Source of the DNA: an uncultured Woeseiaceae bacterium
GTDB taxonomy: Bacteria; Pseudomonadota; Gammaproteobacteria; Steroidobacterales; Woeseiaceae
Direction: 5' to 3'
Assembly: GCA_945788625.1 (NCBI GenBank)
Contig: CALZMQ010000056.1
Location: 1 to 44,693 of the forward strand
DNA length: 44,693 nt
The position numbers were made by a program, and so were the translations under genes. Below the pieces are notes generated by a model that saw only the letters and a list, made by a program, of their open reading frames with translations, was not told where the DNA came from and searched no databases. Positions 17,362-23,652 of this stretch are shown here, piece by piece; within the stretch, counting starts at the first letter, position 1, and the number at the start of each line of letters is the position of its first letter.

Positions 17362-18576
17362 ATGACGGACAAGGCACGCATACTTTTTGTTGACGATGAG
17401 AAACGGGTTCTCAACTCGATGCGTGGTCTGTTCCGTCGCGATTACGAGCTTTTCCTGACCTGCGAGGGCGCGGAGGCGATAAAAATTGCCACCGAGAACG
17501 ACATCGACGTCATCGTCGCCGATCAGCGCATGCCCGGCATGACCGGTATCGAAGTGCTCGGGCAGATCAAGAAAAAATCGCCGCGTACCGTACGAATCCT
17601 GTTGACCGGTTACGCCGATCCGAGTGCTGTCGAAGGCTCGATCAACATCGGCGAGGTGTTTCGCTTTCTGAGCAAGCCGTGTCCGCCGAATATGCTGCGT
17701 GAAACGCTTGGGCTCGCCATCACCGCCGCCCGCACGAAGCCGGTAATGCCGGCCGACGAAATGACGGCAACTACCGAGGCGGCCACGACGGCACGCCCCG
17801 CGCCGACCGTCGAAGCCACATCTGAACCGGCTGCCGCGGCAACCCCGGAGCCCGCAGCAGCGCCACTCAAACTTGTGCCCGAGCCTCTTCACGACAACGA
17901 CGAGACGCAACCGGCGCTGCCAATACTCGATGAATCCGCAATGAAAGCCACTGGCGATCATTCGCCGCACTGGCAGTCGGTAACGAATGTCGTGATGTCC
18001 GAAGACACAGTGGAAGAGACGCAGGAAACGGTTGCGCTGAACTCGAATACGCTGGGTGTTAAGGACGTCGGTGTCGCCATTTTTACCGTCGATTCTGACT
18101 TCGCCTCGACCGCGCTGCGTGCCATCTCCGCCGACAGGGACACGATACTCGCCACCACGCTCGTCAGGGTTGCCGAAGCTATTGAACAGCAAAATGCCGG
18201 TGTCCTGGTCACCGATTTCACGACCAACAACGCCATGCTGCAGAAAATGATCGGTGCGCTGAAACAACACATGCCGGAGCTGGTAACGATCGTCGTGAGC
18301 AGCGGCCGGGACACGACCGACATGATCAACCTGATCAACTACGGCCAGGTATTTCGCTACGTCCTCAAACCCGTTGAACCCGAACAATTGCGCGCCGACA
18401 TCAATGCGGCTGTTATTCGTCACCTGTACCTCCTCAATAACCCGGAGTCGGCAAAACGGCACCAGGTGATTGACGCCCCAGAGACCGAGGACACGTCCGG
18501 AACACTGGATCGTTTCATCGGCCGTTTTCGCAAGACGCGATCCCAGGGTATCGATCCCACCGATACGCTGGCGTAA
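17362..18576 (+). CDS. Response regulator with two receiver domains, no output domain
   Basis: A 404-residue cytoplasmic protein. The N-terminal receiver is complete: acidic pair Asp11/Asp12, phospho-Asp54 in VIVADQRMPG, Thr82 in LLTGYAD and Lys105 in FLSKPCPP. A low-complexity Ala/Pro/Glu/Thr linker of about 90 residues follows. The second receiver-like domain (about 235-370) has LVTDF in place of the usual site region and ends VFRYVLKPVEPEQL; it lacks the normal acidic pair, so it is probably a pseudo-receiver. The FRYxxKP tail resembles RpfG-like and GacS-associated regulators. There is no DNA-binding, GGDEF or HD-GYP part, so output would be by protein contact. It sits between its kinase and a TonB-like gene, 18 bases before the latter. 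Confidence 0.88.
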   Translation: MTDKARILFVDDEKRVLNSMRGLFRRDYELFLTCEGAEAIKIATENDIDVIVADQRMPGMTGIEVLGQIKKKSPRTVRILLTGYADPSAVEGSINIGEVFRFLSKPCPPNMLRETLGLAITAARTKPVMPADEMTATTEAATTARPAPTVEATSEPAAAATPEPAAAPLKLVPEPLHDNDETQPALPILDESAMKATGDHSPHWQSVTNVVMSEDTVEETQETVALNSNTLGVKDVGVAIFTVDSDFASTALRAISADRDTILATTLVRVAEAIEQQNAGVLVTDFTTNNAMLQKMIGALKQHMPELVTIVVSSGRDTTDMINLINYGQVFRYVLKPVEPEQLRADINAAVIRHLYLLNNPESAKRHQVIDAPETEDTSGTLDRFIGRFRKTRSQGIDPTDTLA

Positions 18577-18594
18577 TGCAATGAGCCTGAGCAA

Positions 18595-19611
18595 ATGAAG
18601 GAATCAAAAGACAACAGTTCGCTACCACTTCTGCTGTCAATCACCGGCGCCGTTGTCGCGGTCGCCCTTGGCGGCTGGTATTTCCTGTACCAGGAGTCAT
18701 CGGCACCGTTGGCCGGCGCGGACTCCGGAATCTCGTCGCCTCGAACAGCGATGGCCACGAACGCGCCCGATGAGCCGGCTGCGGACACGCACCGGACCGC
18801 CGAAGGCACGCCGGACACCGAAGACGCTGCCGTCGCCGATGCGCAGGACGCGCCGGATATCGACGCCGAATTGCGCAAGGCTCGCCTCGCTGCGGATGCG
18901 GACATCCTGATCACTCCGGCGTCTCAAAGCGCCCTGTACTACTACGGCCGCGCCCTGAAAGCCGACCCGCAACACGCCGTCGCCATCGCCGAACGTAACG
19001 CCATACTGGTCCGGATCGAGCAGGTGACGTTGCAACACCTCGCTGACGAAGAATTCGATACCGCGTACGACATTGCCGCCCTCGTCGCTGCGCAAAGCCC
19101 GGAGCATTCGCTCGTCCTCGAAACCCAGCGTGTACTGGATGAGCGAGCCGAGGAACTGGTCGCCGAGGCGATTCAACACGTGCAGGCGGGTGATGACGAG
19201 CAGGGCAACCAGATCCTTGCTGCCGCGCAGGATTTGCCGGGGCGCAACTCCGACTACTTTGACGCGATTCGGGAATCCATCGCCGACATCCGCAAGGTGC
19301 GCCTCGATGCGGAACGTGACCGGTCACAGCGGGCACGACTGGCCAGGAATGAAGCCCGGGCGGCATGGGTGGACCGCATCCGCCAGGCGATTGCAGCGGG
19401 CAACCTGATATCGCCCGCCGGCGCAAGCGCTCGTGACCTGCTGGCAGAGAGCTCACCGGCGAGTTGCTCTCAGCAATTGCCGCTGCCGCGAAATCCAGCA
19501 CCGGCGACGGTCGGCTCGATGAGGCCGAAGCGCTGCTGGGAGCTGCCGCGGATATCAGCGGCAACCCGGACGAAAACCGGTCGCTTCGGGCGTCGCTCGA
19601 AAATGCACTGA
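18595..19611 (+). CDS. TonB-like protein, N-terminal part of a frameshifted gene
   Basis: An open frame of 338 codons: a short cytoplasmic start, one TM helix (residues 9-30, LLLSITGAVVAVALGGWYFL), an Ala/Pro/Asp/Thr-rich stretch, then a helical region of TPR-like repeats (ALKADPQHAVAIAERNAIL and following). The frame makes sense to about residue 285 (GASARDLLAES) and then turns into Pro/Arg/Cys-rich sequence unlike the rest. The natural continuation lies in another frame from 19449 on. The break is between 19444 and 19452. It forms an operon with the kinase and regulator genes. If the break is real, the energising C-terminal domain is not attached. Confidence 0.78.
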   Translation: MKESKDNSSLPLLLSITGAVVAVALGGWYFLYQESSAPLAGADSGISSPRTAMATNAPDEPAADTHRTAEGTPDTEDAAVADAQDAPDIDAELRKARLAADADILITPASQSALYYYGRALKADPQHAVAIAERNAILVRIEQVTLQHLADEEFDTAYDIAALVAAQSPEHSLVLETQRVLDERAEELVAEAIQHVQAGDDEQGNQILAAAQDLPGRNSDYFDAIRESIADIRKVRLDAERDRSQRARLARNEARAAWVDRIRQAIAAGNLISPAGASARDLLAESSPASCSQQLPLPRNPAPATVGSMRPKRCWELPRISAATRTKTGRFGRRSKMH

Positions 19612-19910
19612 TCCAGAAAGAGTCGAGCCGCGTCGCACACATGAAGGAGCTAGTGCAGGTCAAGACAGCCTCACCACGCTACCCGCGACGGGCCATGGAA
19701 CGGGGTGTCAGCGGCTGGGTGGATATCTACTTCACCGTGACCGCGAGCGGCGAGACCACGGAGATCACGGTCGACCAGTCGGAACCGAAGTCCGTATTCG
19801 ACCGTGCTGCTATCGAAGCCGTCGAAAAATGGGCATTTCAGCCTGTCGAGTTCCGCGGCCGGGTTATCAATCAGCGCGCCGCTGCAAGGCTCGTGTTCCG
19901 CCTGGAGTAG
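19464..19910 (+). CDS. TonB C-terminal domain part of the frameshifted TonB-like gene
   Basis: Continues the protein encoded from 18595, in another frame. It starts (as an open frame) at a TTG at 19464, but readable sequence begins at about 19449 (ELTGELLSAI). The last 90 residues are a clear TonB C-terminal domain: ASPRYPRRAMERGVSGWVDI, then VFDRAAIEAVEKWAFQPV and a final RLVFRLE. This domain contacts the TonB box of outer-membrane receptors. Without the frame restored it has no membrane anchor. Its last 40 bases overlap the 3' end of the convergent metalloprotease gene. Confidence 0.8.
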   Translation: MLSAIAAAAKSSTGDGRLDEAEALLGAAADISGNPDENRSLRASLENALIQKESSRVAHMKELVQVKTASPRYPRRAMERGVSGWVDIYFTVTASGETTEITVDQSEPKSVFDRAAIEAVEKWAFQPVEFRGRVINQRAAARLVFRLE

Positions 19911-21880
19911 GACCAGAGCGCGGCAAGCAGCAACGCCAACACCGACAGCCATTCAATCGAGCCGCCGCCACTTTTCTCGGCGCCACCTCCACCGGCGCCG
20001 CCACCGCTGCTGCCGACATTCAGCTGACCGTTGGCATTGTTGTTGCCAGTGTCACGATCGACCTCGGTCGCATTGACTGCCAACGCATAGGACAGGCTGC
20101 CTTCGCTGGTGGCGGTGACGCCAAGCTGCAGCAAATCGCTCGCTTGCGGACCGAGGCTGCCGGCCTGGCAGGTTACTGTGTTGCTCGCGATGTTGCAGCT
20201 GCCGGGAGCCCAACTGGCGCTGTCGATGCGAATCCCGGCATCGGGCGTCACGGTCAACGTCACGTTTGTCGCCGTAATGGATGAGCGATTCTCGATTCGC
20301 GGCTGGATGGTCGTACTCTGGTTCAACGATACCTGTGCCGTGGCAGCCGCCGTCGAAACAAGGTCGATAGCGGGATCGACCGTGATCCCGACCGAAGCCT
20401 GGTTGTTGCCGGCATCCGCGTCGGCATCCGCCGACAGGCTGGCGACGAAATCGATATTGCCAACCGCGGTTGTTGCCGCGGTTACGGTCACTGTGACGCC
20501 GGATCCCGCCGCGATCGAGCTGATCGCACAGCTTGCACTGCCGGCACCACTACTGCAGGTGCCTGAAGTCGCCGACATCGCACTGAACGTCACGCCCGGC
20601 GGTATCGTGACATCGACACTCACATTACTTGCCGGGTCAATGCCGATGTTGTTCGCATCGAACGTGACGGTCGCCGTGTTGCCCAGCAAGACCGGAGCCG
20701 GTTGGCTGCCGGCAATCAGCGCGAGGTCGGTGCTCTCGAGCGGCGAGATACAGCTCGCGTTGGCGACGTCATCCTGCATCTGGTCGATGCTGCAACTGGA
20801 AAACTGATCGACGCCGTTGAGCCGCGGCGCCATGAGAAAATCGCCGGTTTCCGACTCGCAGGGCGAGCCGCTGGTGCCGTCATGCGGAGCGCCGAAGTTG
20901 TGCCCGATTTCGTGCGCGGCGATGAGAGCGTCCATGGTGTCGTTGTGCGTGCCCTGCGTCAGGCCGGCGCCGAATCGCCGGCTGCAGAGCGCACCCGTAA
21001 ATGCAACGCCCACGGTCGTCGTGTCGAGATTACGCCCGGTAAACAGGTGCGACAGGCCGTTCGCATTCTGCGTCGATGTCGCGGACCGGAAGTCCGCCAA
21101 TTCGTCCAGCAGGGCGCCCGAGTCCGTTTCGTCGGTGAAAGGATCGTTGTTAGACGTGTAGGTGTCGATTCGATTGACGTTGAGCTGCACGCCGAGTTGC
21201 GAGCTGAAAATGCCGTCGACCACGTTCATGCGGTTGACGAGCGCTGTATCGACACTCGCACCCTTGGCGCTCGTGAATTCGAAGTCGCCGATGATAGCGA
21301 GATCGATCTGTGACGATGCCCCGGGCGCCTGCGCTGTCAGCACCGACCCCTCTGCCATCAGTGCTTTCGCAAAGTCGCCGCCCGTCTTCGCAGAACTCAC
21401 ATGCGCGCAGCTCATCGCACCCGGCGCGATCTGCAGGTCGTCGAGGCGGAAGATATACGGCTGCTCATCGCCGGCGTTTGCGCCCGCGGCTACTTCAATT
21501 GCCCAAAGTTCGCTGCCGTCCCAGATCACGCCCCGTGGCACATCGTTCGCGAGCACCAGGCGTGCCCAGGAACCCGGCATGCCCGCAACAGCACCACGAT
21601 ACACTTCCACACCGGCCGGGAGGGACGCCCGCTCAGCGGCGCCGAGCAGCGTCCGGTTAACTTCGAGGGCCAGGTCGAAGCGCTTGCCGAAAGCGTCGAA
21701 TCTCAGCGATGAGGACGTCGCTGTGCCGGGTTTTAGTTCACCGGCAGGTGGCGCGTGCGCCAGCTGTAGCTGTTCGAGCGGCTCCTGGTACACGATCGTC
21801 ACGCCGTTGTCGGCGTGCGCGGCGTTCAGGCCAAACAGGCTGAAAAAAAGGACTGCAACTCTCGTACTCTTGATCGGCAT
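19871..21880 (-). CDS. Secreted reprolysin-like zinc metalloprotease with DUF11 repeats and GlyGly-CTERM tail
   Basis: A 669-residue exported protein with signal peptide (VAVLFFSLFGLNAAHA). Residues 30-190 resemble a propeptide. The catalytic domain has HEIGHNFGAPHD, giving zinc ligands His323, His327 and His333 with Glu324 as the base: the metzincin (adamalysin/reprolysin) motif. Several paired Cys follow. From about 385 there are two DUF11-like beta domains. The C-terminus is a Gly-rich run, then GGGSIEWLSVLALLLAALW and SYSRRN: a textbook GlyGly-CTERM sorting signal, expected to be cut by a rhombosortase and used in secretion to or display on the surface by type II secretion. A Shine-Dalgarno AGGTG lies six bases before the ATG. 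Its 3' end overlaps the convergent tonB-like gene by 40 bases. Confidence 0.9.
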   Translation of the reverse strand: MPIKSTRVAVLFFSLFGLNAAHADNGVTIVYQEPLEQLQLAHAPPAGELKPGTATSSSLRFDAFGKRFDLALEVNRTLLGAAERASLPAGVEVYRGAVAGMPGSWARLVLANDVPRGVIWDGSELWAIEVAAGANAGDEQPYIFRLDDLQIAPGAMSCAHVSSAKTGGDFAKALMAEGSVLTAQAPGASSQIDLAIIGDFEFTSAKGASVDTALVNRMNVVDGIFSSQLGVQLNVNRIDTYTSNNDPFTDETDSGALLDELADFRSATSTQNANGLSHLFTGRNLDTTTVGVAFTGALCSRRFGAGLTQGTHNDTMDALIAAHEIGHNFGAPHDGTSGSPCESETGDFLMAPRLNGVDQFSSCSIDQMQDDVANASCISPLESTDLALIAGSQPAPVLLGNTATVTFDANNIGIDPASNVSVDVTIPPGVTFSAMSATSGTCSSGAGSASCAISSIAAGSGVTVTVTAATTAVGNIDFVASLSADADADAGNNQASVGITVDPAIDLVSTAAATAQVSLNQSTTIQPRIENRSSITATNVTLTVTPDAGIRIDSASWAPGSCNIASNTVTCQAGSLGPQASDLLQLGVTATSEGSLSYALAVNATEVDRDTGNNNANGQLNVGSSGGGAGGGGAEKSGGGSIEWLSVLALLLAALWSYSRRNTSLAAAR

Positions 21881-22034
21881 GCGAGCACCTGGACGATAAT
21901 TTGTCAGTACTCCAGCTAATCAGAAAACCGCGTGAAAAACTGTGCGAATGCCGTCGGTATTCGGCGACAGCAGCGCAAAAAGTGAGCGCTGGTTCTCAAT
22001 TCTGGCAGCCGGCGGCGGAACCGTCAGAAGGGGC

Positions 22035-22433
22035 TCAGGATTGCTCGTCAGTCCGCCTGAGAGCGCAGTCCGGCATGGCCTGAGAGGCCATGAACTCATC
22101 GTGTTGCTCAGTTGTCAGCAAATACTGCCGGCCGGCGTGCGTGACCGGGTGCCAGCGCGCGAGTTTTGTGCCGTCCGCCATTACGAATGCGAGTTGCCCC
22201 GAGTCGAGCCGAAAGGCGCCGGCTTTCGGATAGTCCGGGAATGGATCAACCACCTTTCCTTCCGCATCGATGCTTCGTTGGTCCGTAAACCGGTCCCACT
22301 CGAACCGGCCCTTCCGCAAATCGATGGTGTCACCCTCATAGGCGATACATGCAGGCTCATAGCGTCCATCGTGGTTCGCGCACGCTGCCAACAGCAGCGC
22401 GGCGGCTATTATCGGGATACGAATACTGCTCAC
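22035..22433 (-). CDS. Small predicted lipoprotein of unknown function
   Basis: 132 residues with a lipobox (ALLLAAC, Cys18). The mature part has short beta-like stretches (IDLRKGRFEWDRF, GQLAFVMADGTKLARW) and two Cys besides the lipid Cys, one near the N-terminus (EPACIAY) and one near the C-terminus (PDCALR), which could form a disulfide. I recognise no family. It lies 154 bases upstream of the metalloprotease gene on the same strand and could be read with it, but no coupling is visible. Confidence 0.65.
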   Translation of the reverse strand: MSSIRIPIIAAALLLAACANHDGRYEPACIAYEGDTIDLRKGRFEWDRFTDQRSIDAEGKVVDPFPDYPKAGAFRLDSGQLAFVMADGTKLARWHPVTHAGRQYLLTTEQHDEFMASQAMPDCALRRTDEQS

Positions 22434-22554
22434 ACGATCCTCTCGCCGGCGCTGACGCGCCGTTCTTGGTGGGAGCCGCTATTCTACAATCAACGTCGAA
22501 CAGACGGGTAGCGAGCAATGCCCGACGAACAAGCGGCCACTCGGGCCGGCGGCA

Positions 22555-22717
22555 ATCGCTGTCATGGATTGTCGAGGTGATCGGCGTCTTTCCTTTCGGC
22601 GTGATAGCGTTGATGGTGGCTTTGAGCGCTTCCCTGTCGACCGGTGCGAAGCGCTGCAGGGCCGGCCCCGAATACCAGGAAGCCTGATAAAAGCAGTGCG
22701 TAATGAGTTCGTGGCAT
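22555..22717 (-). pseudogene. Remnant of a von Willebrand factor A-type protein
   Basis: From an ATG at 22717 the reading is MPRTHYALLLSGFLVFGAG, a credible signal peptide. At about 22659 the sensible reading moves to another frame, giving PALQRFAPVDREALKATI followed by NAITPKGKTPITSTI. The latter resembles the mid-part of VWA domains (D-R-x-A-L-x-x-x-I then P-x-G-x-T-P-I). The MIDAS and the rest of a VWA domain are absent on both sides. I read this as a short decayed gene with internal deletions. Confidence 0.4.
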
Positions 22718-22810
22718 CGTTATGCTCCGCATCTGGTCACGGCTGATCACCGGTCAAACTCAGGGGCCCCTCGACACAAATTTTCCATTGCGGAAAGACC
22801 TGTGCAACCC

Positions 22811-22839
22811 TTAATATTCGGCCTCTTCAGCCGATATTA
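22811..22839 (+). promoter_or_regulatory. Sigma-28-like promoter or operator palindrome
   Basis: TTAATATT (22811-22818), 11 bases, GCCGATAT (22830-22837). This matches the FliA consensus TAAAGTTT-N11-GCCGATAA at 5 of 8 and 7 of 8 positions with exact spacing. The same bases form an inverted repeat (TAATATTCGGC and GCCGATATTA with one bulged base), so an operator is an alternative. It lies 35 bases before the truncated CHASE4-like gene. Confidence 0.4.
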
Positions 22840-22872
22840 CCAAGACTCCATGAGCACTGGTTGCCGTACCTG

Positions 22873-23079
22873 ATGGGCCTTCACAAGAAAATATCGCTGC
22901 TGTTTCTCAGCGTGCTTGCCGTTTTTGCGTTCGTAAGCTATTTCAGCCTGTCCAGGACGCTGATCCCGGCGTTCGGCGAACTCGAGTACCACTCGTCGAT
23001 GCAGGACCTGGCGCGCTCCGCGAATAGTAACGAGCCGAAAAAAGAGGCCGAATCTTGTATCATACTCAAAACTGCATGA
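22873..23079 (+). pseudogene. N-terminal fragment of a CHASE4-like membrane sensor
   Basis: 68 codons from the ATG at 22873. MGLHKKISLLFLSVLAVFAF is a TM anchor preceded by a basic start, then SLSRTLIPAFGELEYHSSMQDLARS, which resembles the beginning of CHASE4 periplasmic sensor domains in kinases and diguanylate cyclases. After LARS the reading becomes Asn/Lys/Glu-rich, ends at 23079 and has no second TM or signalling domain. The intact receiver gene starts 10 bases later. The simplest reading is that most of a sensor gene was deleted, leaving its promoter and start in front of the regulator. Confidence 0.55.
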
Positions 23080-23089
23080 ATTACCCGGC

Positions 23090-23590
23090 ATGAACATGAA
23101 CAAGAACAAGACGTTCCGGGTGCTTATCGCCGACGATGAAAGCGCCATTGTCAGGATTTATTCGATCGGCCTGCAGCATTACTTCAGCCCCGACGAGACC
23201 TCGGCGATCACCGATCTCGAAAGCGAACTGTTCGGGGAGTCCGACGACAATCGCCCCGGCGCCGACATCGCTGTCTGCCAGCAAGGTGCCGAGGCCGTGC
23301 GGCTGGCCAAAGAGGCGCATGAGAACGGCAACCCGTTTCACGTCATCGTCCTGGACATTCGAATGCCGCCGGGCATCAGTGGCGTCGAAGCCGCGCAACA
23401 GATTCGACAGTTCGACCAGACCGTGCCCATACTCTTCGTATCGGGCTTCTCGGATTATTCCCTGGCGGACCTGCAACAATCCGTTCCGCCACCTGAATTG
23501 ATGAGCTTCATGGAGAAGCCGGTGCAGTTAGCGGCGTTGGCCCGACAAATCAAGCACATCGCGGGCCAGCATTCAGATCTGATGCCATAG
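23090..23590 (+). CDS. Single-domain response regulator with an insertion in the receiver
   Basis: 166 residues, a stand-alone receiver: Asp15/Asp16 in IADDES, phospho-Asp89 in VIVLDIRMPPG, Ser118 in LFVSGFSD and Lys143 in FMEKPV. Between the first helix and the second strand there is an insertion of about 25 residues (SPDETSAITDLESELFGES and a short acidic loop) not present in CheY. It has no output domain, so it must act through protein contact or a phosphorelay. An ATG at 23096 is an alternative start. Its natural sensor was probably the truncated gene just upstream. Its stop is directly followed by a long perfect hairpin. Confidence 0.85.
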   Translation: MNMNKNKTFRVLIADDESAIVRIYSIGLQHYFSPDETSAITDLESELFGESDDNRPGADIAVCQQGAEAVRLAKEAHENGNPFHVIVLDIRMPPGISGVEAAQQIRQFDQTVPILFVSGFSDYSLADLQQSVPPPELMSFMEKPVQLAALARQIKHIAGQHSDLMP

Positions 23591-23652
23591 AAAATGGGGG
23601 CATCCTGCTTTTCTCTTCCATTGGGAAGAGAAAAGCAGGATGCCCCCATTTT
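23591..23652. terminator. Very long perfect hairpin between convergent genes
   Basis: A 29-base perfect inverted repeat (23591-23619 and 23624-23652) with loop ATTG. The arms begin AAAATGGGGGCATCC and end with the complementary GGATGCCCCCATTTT. It begins on the base after the regulator stop and its last base is part of the TAA of the convergent DUF11 gene, so it fills the whole gap. A and T runs at both ends make it a bidirectional intrinsic terminator. The stem is unusually long for one; a palindromic repeat element is an alternative. Confidence 0.8.

Noticed and set aside
15970..18594. Long minus-strand open frame of 874 codons opposite the kinase and regulator genes
   Set aside because: It is the reverse of two well-supported genes; its translation is Arg/His/Val-rich with no family features. 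High GC makes such shadow frames common.
22564..22746. Plus-strand open frame of 60 codons
   Set aside because: Opposite the VWA-like remnant, with no start signal or recognisable features.
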